DNA of 64,000 bases, from the NCBI RefSeq assembly GCF_001642475.1, contig NW_019173977.1:62001-126000 (forward strand), in the 5' to 3' direction. The notes below the pieces were generated by a model, which searched no databases, was not told the DNA's origin, and saw nothing but the letters and a program-made list of their open reading frames with translations. Below are positions 21,974 through 31,836 of the stretch, piece after piece; the first letter of the stretch is position 1; each line of letters begins with the position of its first letter. Both the position numbers and the translations under genes were made by a program. Source of the DNA: Fonsecaea monophora. Taxonomy: Eukaryota > Ascomycota > Eurotiomycetes > Chaetothyriales > Herpotrichiellaceae.

Positions 21974-22756
21974 ATAACCTGATCTGATACATAGATACAT
22001 GGCAATGTGACAGTGAGTATGGAGCGCCACGAGGTGTGACGAGCCTGGCTGCCTAATTGCCACTATTGCCTAATTATCTAATTACCTGTGTGTGTGCAGG
22101 ATGTACATGGCGAGGCGCGGGCGAGGGCGTGGAATGTCAGCCTCGTTTCCTTGCCCCAAGGCGGAGAGACGGTGCACCTTTTGGGACACCTAAAGAACAT
22201 GGCACAGTATAGCAACACGCATGCATCGTACCTCGGTACGGTACGCACAGATGTATGAATTGAGGTGCGTATAACTCAGGGTGGGAAAACGTACGCGCGA
22301 GATACTCCTTTAACTATATTTCTATGTAGCTGTATATCTCGCTACGTAGAGTTATAGTGTAGCGCAAAAGCCCCGAAACCTGCAGTCTCGCAAACCTGGG
22401 AAATCAAAGGGCTCTACAAGTCGCAATGAAAGATTCCCGGAATATGGCTGGGTTTCTTTTTTCAAGATGAGAGGATCTGTCATGTCTGTAGTGTTGATTC
22501 ATAGGAGGGACGAATACTTGATTAAATATGCTGCATTGAGTTCCGTCGGCATTCCATTCCAACCACGCCGTGCTTCGTCAAGACATAGACTCGTACGTTA
22601 CATGTATAAGGACATTAGGTTAGTGAATTTCTTGATACTCCCATCCAAATAGATAATGCAGGTTATCCTGAACAATGGATCATTTGGTTGTTGCATATTC
22701 TGATGAAACGGGTTCCCGATTCTCTTCTCTTCCCTTCTCTTTGAGAGAGGCTCGTG

Positions 22757-24445
22757 TCAACATGCTCCACCGCGCCCCGTCACCGCGCGGAAAGCCAGAG
22801 TCTCGATTCTTCTCGCATACAGGTTCATCGAGTGCACTAGAGGATCTCCAAAGATCACTTGTCGCAGTTGCTCATCCTTGACCAGAGATGCGGTCACGTC
22901 CGCTTCATTCGCACCAGGACGGTCCGGGATACGGAGCACCACAAGACGACCTGCATTCGACAGCGTTGCGGGAGGGACGTCCCACCAGAGCTTCCTGAGT
23001 GGAAGAGACGGCGGTTTTGATTTTGGGGGCTTGGGTTTCGACTGTTTCTTTGGGGCGGGGATCAGCGAGAGATCTAGTCTCGACATAGACGCTCCCAGAG
23101 CGGTCAGTGTCGACACCGAGCACTGCTTTGGCTCAAAAGCTGGTAATGATGGGATTGGTCGCGATAGGAGGTCAACAAGACTTTTCACATATGCCCTTTC
23201 GGCCCTCACCACAGGGTCGCCTTCGTTCATAAATGAGTGGAACAGGCACTTACGAAGTCGTCCATCAGCAGTCTCGGGCTTCTGTAGCGGCAAGAGACTA
23301 ACAGGTGGAGCTCCGAACGTGACACAATGGACTCTCTTAAAACAGCCTGTCAAGATGTTGAGTTCGGACTGAACGGTCTCAGCCAGCATATGGGCATACA
23401 ACAAACTCGCGACGGCACCGCCTGCGGAATGACCTGTGATGAGGAGGGAGCAGCTGGAACGAGATGGGTTCTCTTCCAGCAAGTAGCGAAGTCTCGCAGC
23501 AATCGGCTTGACCATCGCTCTGGCGACTCGGAGAAAACCCGAGTGGCAGAGATTGCCCTGGTCGTCCAGGAATCCCACTGGTGACACGGGTTCGGTGTCC
23601 AGATTGACTCCCCAGTCACGCACGCTGAAGAAACTCGTCCCTCGAATGGCGAAGACGATGGTTTTCTTGTCGTCGCATGGAATCGACTTGATCACCATGG
23701 CTTTTGTGCCTAAACGGCCGTCTGCCGAGACAAAATCTTTGCGCTCTGCAGAGGATTGTGGGGAGACATATGCGCTGTTCGAATACTGTGCCGCAAGACA
23801 CAGGAGCGGCCACGTCGGTATATATACTCGAAATGGTTGTAGAGACTCGGGCAATCGCGAATTCATGTACAGGTCAAGCTTTGAGAAGACGTTGGTCTGC
23901 TTCTGTTGCCCTTGTTTCTTCTGTCTCGGCGGCACTTTCTCAACCGCTCCGAGCGCCCGCGTCATATCCCGATCCATTGCATAGGTTTCTTCAAAATCCC
24001 GCGCTCCAAAGTCTCCCTCTGTGATCATCAGTTCTTTTTCGGTGCCCGAAAATGCATCTTCATCAATGAGGGATATAACGTCGCCCAACTTGTGGTCAAT
24101 TCGTTCTCGCAGCTCGATTCGCATGGGCACTGTCGGAGGACTAACATTCATAGGATTCGAGGGTGGATGAGACCATGTATGTTGATATTGCAGAGGCATT
24201 GTGTGGTACTCGGTCTGTATACTCTGCACGGGTGGTAAGGAGAGAGTCGAGGTCATGTATGGATGTAAGGCGGAAGCAGTGTATGTTGAGGGGTACGGCG
24301 TCCATTGAGGTTGGGGCTCCTCGTAAATGACGGTAGAGGTATTCACAGCATAAGTGGGATGGTTCGGATGAAAGACAGGAACAGTAGCAGCTGGAGGTTG
24401 TGCGTATTTGCGGCGCTTGCGGGTGTCACTGAAGAAGAAAGACAT
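22757..24445 (-). CDS. Class 3 (Lipase_3) alpha/beta-hydrolase, intracellular
   Basis: A single exon of 562 residues. Fungal class 3 triacylglycerol-lipase fold. Visible: KTIVFAIRGTSFFSVRDW (oxyanion region, about 261-278), the nucleophile elbow ITGHSAGGAVASLLYAH with Ser340, the Asp region FHSFMNEGDPVVRAERAY (Asp410), and the likely His538 in FGDPLVHSMNLY. The N-terminal ~180 residues are Pro/Tyr/Thr-rich and disordered. MSFFFSDTRKRRKY gives no signal peptide, so the enzyme is probably cytosolic or membrane-associated rather than secreted. A basic Pro/Lys linker (about 465-485) splits the C-terminal part. Lipid substrate cannot be told; a diacylglycerol-lipase-like or autophagic-body lipase role is possible. 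It is head-to-head, over 3.2 kb, with the 27.7 kb gene. Confidence 0.93.
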   Translation of the reverse strand: MSFFFSDTRKRRKYAQPPAATVPVFHPNHPTYAVNTSTVIYEEPQPQWTPYPSTYTASALHPYMTSTLSLPPVQSIQTEYHTMPLQYQHTWSHPPSNPMNVSPPTVPMRIELRERIDHKLGDVISLIDEDAFSGTEKELMITEGDFGARDFEETYAMDRDMTRALGAVEKVPPRQKKQGQQKQTNVFSKLDLYMNSRLPESLQPFRVYIPTWPLLCLAAQYSNSAYVSPQSSAERKDFVSADGRLGTKAMVIKSIPCDDKKTIVFAIRGTSFFSVRDWGVNLDTEPVSPVGFLDDQGNLCHSGFLRVARAMVKPIAARLRYLLEENPSRSSCSLLITGHSAGGAVASLLYAHMLAETVQSELNILTGCFKRVHCVTFGAPPVSLLPLQKPETADGRLRKCLFHSFMNEGDPVVRAERAYVKSLVDLLSRPIPSLPAFEPKQCSVSTLTALGASMSRLDLSLIPAPKKQSKPKPPKSKPPSLPLRKLWWDVPPATLSNAGRLVVLRIPDRPGANEADVTASLVKDEQLRQVIFGDPLVHSMNLYARRIETLAFRAVTGRGGAC

Positions 24446-27400
24446 TCTGCCAGTGAGTGCTCAAGTTGCGCTCAAGGTGCGGCTTCTACCTGAATTTCAT
24501 GTCAACAACAAAATGCTGTCGCTCTAGATGGCTTCAATATGGGAAAGGCAGAAACGATTCTCATATGACTGATTGCCTGGAAAGAGAGCATTAAAAGCTG
24601 TCGAACCTTCTGTACTTGTGTCGCTTGTCTGGCTTGTCTCATTGCTCTTCTCCATTTCGCCTTGTTGCCTTTCCTTTGCCCTATCACTGTTAACCGCCCG
24701 CCTAAAGATTCGGAATTGTCGGGTTGCCGCGCCTGCGCCACGATGGGGGCCCAATCACCATGGCGCATCTCGACGTTCGCAGAGGCTTCCGGGGACGATC
24801 ATCAGTCGAACCTGGTCATCTGAGGGCAGTGATAGGCACGGAACTTGCCTTGGTTGTCCTACCCAGCAAGGCTGATAGGCGTAAAAGGAAAGAGCCTGAC
24901 ATTTTTAGGCGACGATCTTCGTTCCAGGGAAACTGACTGTATCAATAGCAGCCTGATTTTCGGACTTACCCCTGACGTTCGTTCGCTAGGCTCGCCTCGC
25001 CCAGCTGGAATTAACCGTTAACTATTGCTCGGTAGCCACCACCACAATGTCATCAGCTACTCATGTAGCGTCACCAGCGCGGAAAGTTACATGTCTACTT
25101 GTACCTTGAGATGCCTGCAACCTTCTTGCATGGTGCGTAGGCGTTCGCCTGTATAACACTTACGAGTAACTGCAGAAGTAGGCGATTCCCAATGCTCGCC
25201 GCGAATTCTGCAGTCTTCCCAGATCGATTTCATCGAACATGGTGCTTCAGCACTATCGGTCACCTTCTATCGCATTCGAGCTCCATTCCTCTACTTCACC
25301 TTCGCTCCCTTGACCCGCCTGACTGATGGACTTTGACCATGAAAGTGGGGCGAGTTCCAGCAGTTGTCAAGGAAATGGCAAACATCGTCACATTTTTAAG
25401 GAGGACAATGCTATTGAACCAGCATCTTGGTCATTCCATAATGGTCGAGTGTTAATCACACACGGTGGCAGACGACCAAACGGTCAGGGAGAAAGAAGCC
25501 AAAACAGCAAGCATAATTGACAGCCGGAGGTTGCAGCTCATTGTCAGACCAGCGTCACAAAAGATCCGATTCTCTAGAGTCAAAAGTGGAATGATTGCAG
25601 CGTTCCAGTCCTGTCTTGGAACCAGGTCGGAAACCTGCTCCGATCATGACAGGTGGTTGATCAACCAGATCTCGCCTACTGCTGGAGCGGACCGCTCTCG
25701 TTGACCGACACCCAGTTCGCCAACGCTCTGGCTAGACCTGGGCATCTTTCCCTCAGGGGCCGATCTTCATTACCCACGGTGATCACGTACGCTAATATTC
25801 TCAGACTGTTGACAAAAGTACTATGTTTACTTCCTCCTCCCACTGGGGTGGCACACCCCAGGCTGAGCGCACTATACAGCCATGATGGCGGCATGCGATC
25901 TCACGAGAGCAGCAAGAGATCTCGATCCATGACTGAGAAGTCAAAAGTCTGGAGTTCGTCCAAGTGGAGACGCCAGCTTTCGCGAAAGTTCTGAGAGATT
26001 ATTACCCAGTTGAGACATGAATTGAGAAAAACATCAATGTACTTTATGGCCCGAAGCAGCTCTCCACTCGGGTGGACAACGACGAGCAGCCACATCATCA
26101 CATTGGTCGACTGGGGCTGCCAGGACAAACACTTGGTACTTGCACAAGTACCAAACAGGCTCTCAATTCGATTCATATCAAACCGCACTTGTGTGAATGG
26201 TCACAATCTTCAGCCCTGGTCTTGTGAGCTCCAACATCATTCAAGCAATTTATCGTGAACCTGTTTTTGTGAATAGTTTTCCCGGCGCAATCCCACGGGA
26301 AGAAGGCGTCATAACACATACACCGCGACTGAGGATTGTCAAGGTATGGATGGGGTTCTCGCTTAAGGGACCGACGTTCCATGTGTGCTGGAGTCAAAAG
26401 TGTAACATCCACGATGACCAATCCTGTGCTGTGGTAGTCCTGCTGAGAAGAGAAATCCCAGTTGCGGATTGGCCCCGTACAAAACAAAGCAATACGAAGA
26501 GGTGTCGGGGATTAGCATGACAATGTGTCGTTGGTAAGCTTTTACATGGCCTGTCCCTGCAGACGCGTCCCAGTGTCGAACGATGCCTCCAAAGCAGGGT
26601 GCTTGAAGCGCGAGAAGGAAGCTTGGAGATGAAAAGGAGAAGGTAAAGGGACATGACTGCGACGAACTGAACGGACTGCCCGTCGAGTCAGTCCTCGGTT
26701 TGTTGCTCCGAAGCTTCAAAAGGTTCTGATGGAGCTGAGAGCTCTCCACCACTGCTCTTGGTCTCGGCCGCCGCAAGCTATCTTTGCATGTACACATATG
26801 TAGGTACGGAGCCGAAGTGTCTGGTGTGTTGGCTGGGGATTTTCCTGATCTACCGATCTCATGCGCGTGGTGGCCCTCCCGAGCCCAATGGGCTTTCTCA
26901 TCCAGTGGCTCTTAGTCCCCAGTGGTCATCGACCACCTTAACGAAGTACCGAGTGCGAGTAGGCACAAGTACACGAGTAAACCAATCACGCGGTGTGGCT
27001 GAAGAAAGGGGATCAAACGGGGATTGAAGCCCGTCTGAGTAAAGGTGACGAGACGCCATGTGAAGCGCCCGCAACCATGGCCAATGGGGCGAGGATGGAA
27101 CATGCCTATGGGCTGCGAAGTCGCCTGTGGACTGCGCGGAATGCAGCCTGCGCTTTTGCCGGCGCAGTTTACAAAGCCCGTACTGCCCAGCCGTGGTGAG
27201 CCCATGGTACAAATCTTACTTGTTTTATCTACGTCGATCGAGGAAACACACTGCAATCGCAATTTACCATGGTCCTTTCCTGCCTGACCCTGTTTATTTG
27301 CCCGGATCTCGGAGCATGCCCCCCTCGCCAAAGGATTGTTTATCCGCGATCAACGATCGTCCCCTTCGACTCTGTTTCGGTGGACATCCCAAGCTCTCTC

Positions 27401-27679
27401 GTCCAATGATTTCGAGGGCCGCAACTTCTCAATTCGACCCTGCCGCGTGCGATATGGCTTCGCTAATCCGATGCAGCAGATTCACATCGATCTGGTGCAA
27501 GAGAGAGGCTGAAATTCTAGAATTGGCACAATTCGACGACCACCATTGAAAATCATGATAAGTCTACAGTTTCCCGACTTCCTCCTTTCTCTACATGAAT
27601 CCGAATCCAAGAGTAACTGCTTTGTGCACCACCAAAAACCTCTCCAAAGACCAGACTTGTATGTCCTCCGGTAATCGAC
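24446..27679. other. 3.2 kb gene-poor spacer
   Basis: Between divergent genes. Only short open frames without domain-like sequence on either strand, the longest about 140 codons at 27127-27549 (plus) and 26363-26797 (minus). One near-copy of GTACCGAGTAC (26946-26956, one mismatch). The last ~400 bases are likely the 5' leader of the following gene. Confidence 0.55.
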
Positions 27680-28618
27680 ATGTCCAAGAATGGGCATCCG
27701 ACGGTTTATCTATTTGTTAACAAGGACAGAGCTTCTGTGTCTCTGTCCAGATGCCATGGCAAAGACGCCTCGGCTATCCTAAGCCATGTACAATCATGCC
27801 GCAACCAGAAGAACAAACAGCTGCACATGTTCAGAGTCGAAGACACCACTGAGCTCACCTCAGGACCTCCATCCCCTCGAAAGCAATCCATCAGCCACAA
27901 ACATCGTTCGCCGAGATCAACCCCACCCTTGCGAAGTGAGACACCATCAAAACCCAAGACCCGTGTATCATCGGTAGGGCCCGAGTTTACAGTTGGGCCA
28001 GGGAGCCCATTTCCGTCGGCCAACTCTCCGGGGAAGTCGCCTGAAGTCGAAGAACTGTTACAGTATTTCAACTCTCTATGTCTTGACCCCGAGCCACGCT
28101 CACCGGGCCAATCACAAGGCCGAGATCTCTTCCATCAGCTTGTCTCCTGTGAAGATTTCTCGAGCTTCTCGACACGGACAGTCGGTGGAATCCACGGATT
28201 TGCCATGCTTGCTTGTACAGCTGCTAGGATGGGGGCCGATATACCCACTCGACGCGAGGAATTTGAAATCAAGGCGACCAAGTATATGCAACCGTCCCTC
28301 CAAAGACTCCGGGAGCAGCTCGGCGACCCAGCTCTGAGAACGTTGACGGACCGACAAATTCTGCAGGAAATGTTGCTCCACTGTGTGACAAATTGGTATC
28401 TTCAGGACTTTACGGCTGCACAAACGCATCTCAAGGCCATCAATTGTTTTACCGGCTGTCTCGATGTCTCCGACAGTTCAGACCGCAAATTGATGGATCT
28501 CATCAATCGATGCCGTCTCTTTATCGCGAACAGCATACGCGCTGAGCAAACTTCACGTCTCAATTTGGGTCAGAGGACAGAGTCCTTTGCCGCGCGTGGT
28601 TTATGCCGGGTGGTCTAG
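27680..28618 (+). CDS. Short 'FVNK' transcription-factor-like protein, probably truncated
   Basis: A single exon of 312 residues. It starts with VYLFVNKDRASVSLSRC and SHVQSCRNQKNKQ. This is the N-terminal 'FVN' box plus basic patch seen in a large Pezizomycotina family of nuclear-type proteins, usually followed by a Fungal_trans_2 (DUF3468-like) domain but lacking a Zn2Cys6 cluster. A Ser/Pro/Lys linker and a helical part follow (FHQLVSCEDFSSF; RQILQEMLLHCVTNWYLQDF; AAQTHLKAINCFTGCLD). It aligns by eye with the 647-residue gene at 46.4-48.4 kb (same order: FLFVNK box, YxRKE/ATKYMQ helices, LLHLLD/FTGCLD), but stops just where the C-terminal ~300 residues of that gene begin. No continuation is recognisable in the three frames downstream. 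It could be a truncated paralogue or decaying gene. Confidence 0.65.
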   Translation: MSKNGHPTVYLFVNKDRASVSLSRCHGKDASAILSHVQSCRNQKNKQLHMFRVEDTTELTSGPPSPRKQSISHKHRSPRSTPPLRSETPSKPKTRVSSVGPEFTVGPGSPFPSANSPGKSPEVEELLQYFNSLCLDPEPRSPGQSQGRDLFHQLVSCEDFSSFSTRTVGGIHGFAMLACTAARMGADIPTRREEFEIKATKYMQPSLQRLREQLGDPALRTLTDRQILQEMLLHCVTNWYLQDFTAAQTHLKAINCFTGCLDVSDSSDRKLMDLINRCRLFIANSIRAEQTSRLNLGQRTESFAARGLCRVV

Positions 28619-30417
28619 GAACGTGAATGCCCCCATCTGTGGATGCACCGCGAGAAACGACCCGTGGAAGACGAATCCGAGCCTCTACACTGGCGCAATT
28701 CTAATCAGAGCTGGACCGCACGTGACCGGCACCAGGACGTTCCCTGGTGGAGTTCGGGAGTTATATTAACTGACTTTGCTAACGGAAATGCAAAGCCGCC
28801 AATCAATATTTTCTCGTGCTTGGATCGGCGATGATCGGCCCTTGCAAGAGGGTGGTGATCGACGGGTCTTAACAATGGTGGTTGGGGACGATGGACTCAC
28901 ATACATGTGGCCCTTCGAGGTGGGATTCCTCTGTCGTGGAATTCCCGTACAACAGCACCTGTGGTCTGTCCACCATTGGTATCAGAAGACTAGCCGGATC
29001 TATTGACTTTGTGCAGGGTGTTGTCTAGCCCAAAGAGTCTCAGCTGGAGGTCCCCGCGCCGGGGATAAAGATACCTTTATGGCCTTCCACTCCATATGAT
29101 ATTGAAACTTCTGCTTGAAAGTTGTTGTTGCTGGGGCGCATGTTGCTTGTTGAGATATGACAGTGAACATGGGGGTCAATGGGATTCGAAGGTCTAGCAG
29201 CTTTGCTGCTCTCTTGTACAAACAGACCTCTGTTACATATCATTCGAGAATGCGGCGTAGGAGGCACCGGCGTCACGGCAGCCAATTCATCATTTGGTCA
29301 TTGAACTGTGTGTGATCTCCTTCCTGGCTTGGATGCTCTCGATCCTTATCCACAACCCTTGTATTTCTACCACAGATTCACATGAAGAGAGAATACGACC
29401 CATCACCAGGACAATTCCTCGAATCCAGGACAACCGGGAGTCGTAATAGGATCTTCGTTATCTCGTTCCGTTTTCTTTGCGAGAGGTACCAAAGACCACC
29501 CAATCATTAGCAAGGCAGGGAACTTCCTAGAGCAGACCAATTGCTCTCTCTCCACTTGGCAAAGAACATGACGATACCTCGCATGCAAAGATACTGGGGC
29601 CTCTTCCACTGCGGTCCGGATGCTTCTCAAATGGCACAAAATTCTCGAATAAACACCTGTTCGCGTATGGTTGGAATCCTCTCTTTGCCATTGTGACGTC
29701 TTTCCTGAGCTGAACCGTCATTTGCTAGATGTCAGCTACCTCAATCCGGCAGCTTGCTGGTCACATTAAGCAGTTGAGGATGATATCGACCAGGGGTACG
29801 AGGTAAATCGCAAGGGTCTGGTCGTCAAATCAGCTTCTCGTCTCGTATTCCTTTAGGGGTTTTTGTTTCAGGGGCAGCAGGGTGCCAAGGAAGATATGTC
29901 GCCAGAATGACCCGATTCAAACCCAATTAAACGATCTCGGCTTGTGCGCGACAGTGCGAGAGTGGTCGTGTTTTGTACAACACATTTTGTCGAGTAGCAG
30001 CCCCTACCTTGCAGCAGGTTGAACTTTTGGTTGCTTGGATCGGTGATTGCACAAACAAGGCAACAGGTCGAGCAAGCGAGGCCAGTTCTCAGACCACCAG
30101 CGGATGACGTCAGCTGGCGGACGCAGCCAGCAGCAGCCAGCACCAGTCACCGCAAGTTCACTCAGCATCGCCAATTGTCACACCTCCCAACCAACTCCCA
30201 TCACCCGCACACCACTTGGTGCCCAGGCTGGCCCTGTCCACTGAGCCATTCAGATTCCACGCGCTTTTTTAGGGAAGCGCTGGGCGAAAAAAGCAATCTG
30301 CTGGGCTCTGAACCGTTGCGGTGTCCGAAGAGAATTTTTTCAGCTCAATGCAGTTTACTCTATCGTTGTGCTTGAGTCCATCCATTGACTCAGAACTTAT
30401 CCCGAAACTTATTCACA
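28619..30417. other. 1.8 kb spacer
   Basis: Downstream of the truncated FVNK gene. No recognisable remains of its missing C-terminal half. Two overlapping minus-strand frames around 29403-29721 share some protein-like text but no known domain. A CAG/CAGC-rich patch at 30121-30140. The right end is the promoter and leader of the next gene. Confidence 0.5.
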
Positions 30418-31584
30418 ATGTCTACACGGGGAGATGACCGCTCCTATAAAGTCGTGTACGCCAGCCGAACCAGAGATGAAATCGATGACCGGGTCCCCAC
30501 CCGGAAGCCAAGGCGGGAATATGACTACGATGATGAGTATCGTGTTGAAAAGTCATACTCACGAGACTATCGTGATGACCGCATTGAGGTTGATAGAAGA
30601 TCAAGGACCAGTGACATACGCACTCAATTGGCCCCACCAGCAAGTGCAACAAGGACAACTTACGAAGTCGGCCGCGATAGAAATTCCGAATCATATGTCA
30701 AACGTTCCAATGCTGTGATTATTGATCGACCCCATGATCATGGTCGATACGAGTATGAGGTTCTGCGACCCCAACGGAGAGATGATGGAACTTACGTCGT
30801 CGATCTTGATGGCGGACGCTCCCGCGGCTATCTGGTTGATGTCGACTCGAGGGGTTATGACCGAACTCCACGCTCAAGATATGCCGATCTACCATTGACG
30901 ACGTCCAAGAAGGTTGATGATGTGTTTATGTATGAGAACATTCGAGGTGGAGGTCGTGATAGAACAGTGAGAGACGTTCGTTACAAGGATGTTCAGGTTA
31001 TGGAAGAAATCGACGACGATGGTCGCTACAGCCGCCGAGGGCGCACTTTGGACGCTTATGTCGACGATATTGCTCCACCGAAACGACTCAAGAGTGCAAT
31101 GCGCGGCGGCAATAATTCTCCACCCTCTCTCGCGGGACGACGCAGCGAACACAGTGTAGGATTTTACAGAGATCAAATCAGTCACCACGATGCTAGTGAA
31201 AGCAAGCACGAAAGACCCGGGGCCGAGGCACACCTGGCTGGTCGCTATCTCGTTGGCAATGGAGAATTTGAGGACGGTCTCTATGCGGCGGGTTACACTC
31301 GCCGAAACAGGAGCCGAAGCCGCTCCCGAGTTAGATACGGTCCTCAGAGGAGTGACCCGAGAGTCCATGAGCACGAGGAAGAGGATGATGAGCGACGGAC
31401 ATATACAGAGGAAACAATGCGACAATATGAATACGAGGATGACCAACAACCCCGGTATCCTCCTCAGAGAAGCCACTCTCGAGGCCGACACCACCACCGT
31501 CACCACCGTGATGATGACCGCTCGAGCTACTCGGACTACGAGACTGAAGTGGTCAAACGAACCACAAAGGAATATTACCGATAG
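30418..31584 (+). CDS. Intrinsically disordered Arg/Asp/Tyr-rich protein
   Basis: A single exon of 388 residues, starting MSTRGDDRSYKVVY (another in-frame ATG lies 33 bases upstream). The chain is dominated by Arg, Asp, Glu, Tyr and Ser in mixed-charge patches (EYDYDDEYRVEKSYSRDYRD), Arg-Ser dipeptides (RRNRSRSRSRVRY, about 303-315) and a His-rich tract near the C-terminus (RGRHHHRHHRDDDRSSY). A repeated-looking unit pairs DVFMYENIRGG and TLDAYVDDIAPPKRLKSAM. I know no function for it. Mixed-charge and RS-like composition suggest RNA or condensate association, but that is inference. Codon structure and a clean leader support a real gene. It converges on the NCS1 permease, 252 bases between stops. 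Confidence 0.75.
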   Translation: MSTRGDDRSYKVVYASRTRDEIDDRVPTRKPRREYDYDDEYRVEKSYSRDYRDDRIEVDRRSRTSDIRTQLAPPASATRTTYEVGRDRNSESYVKRSNAVIIDRPHDHGRYEYEVLRPQRRDDGTYVVDLDGGRSRGYLVDVDSRGYDRTPRSRYADLPLTTSKKVDDVFMYENIRGGGRDRTVRDVRYKDVQVMEEIDDDGRYSRRGRTLDAYVDDIAPPKRLKSAMRGGNNSPPSLAGRRSEHSVGFYRDQISHHDASESKHERPGAEAHLAGRYLVGNGEFEDGLYAAGYTRRNRSRSRSRVRYGPQRSDPRVHEHEEEDDERRTYTEETMRQYEYEDDQQPRYPPQRSHSRGRHHHRHHRDDDRSSYSDYETEVVKRTTKEYYR

Positions 31585-31836
31585 GATTGGAACAGTTCGA
31601 TCTATTGCCTGGTTCCTAATGTACTATCAGGATGTGGCTTATCAGTCAAGGAAAGTGGACCTTGTTGCAGACATATCTGTGGTAATTTCAAAACAACTAG
31701 GAAAGGCTTCGTGAGCATACTATTTGGGTATTGTGTTCCTCGCTCCTCCACTCGCCACTGTCTTTCGACAAGCACGACGACTTCGCTAGGCATCAATCCA
31801 GACCAAATCCTACGCTCTTTGCTCACTGCCCCTCCT

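Larger units (their letters stand above)
20738..22756. other. 2.0 kb convergent spacer
   Basis: Lies between the converging Utp16-like and lipase genes; no gene recognised. It contains an exact GTACCGAGTAC (21092-21102), a GTAC/GGTA/GGAC-rich simple-sequence stretch at 21918-21973, a homopolymer A run near 21187 and a small inverted GTAC-rich patch near 22230. Confidence 0.6.
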
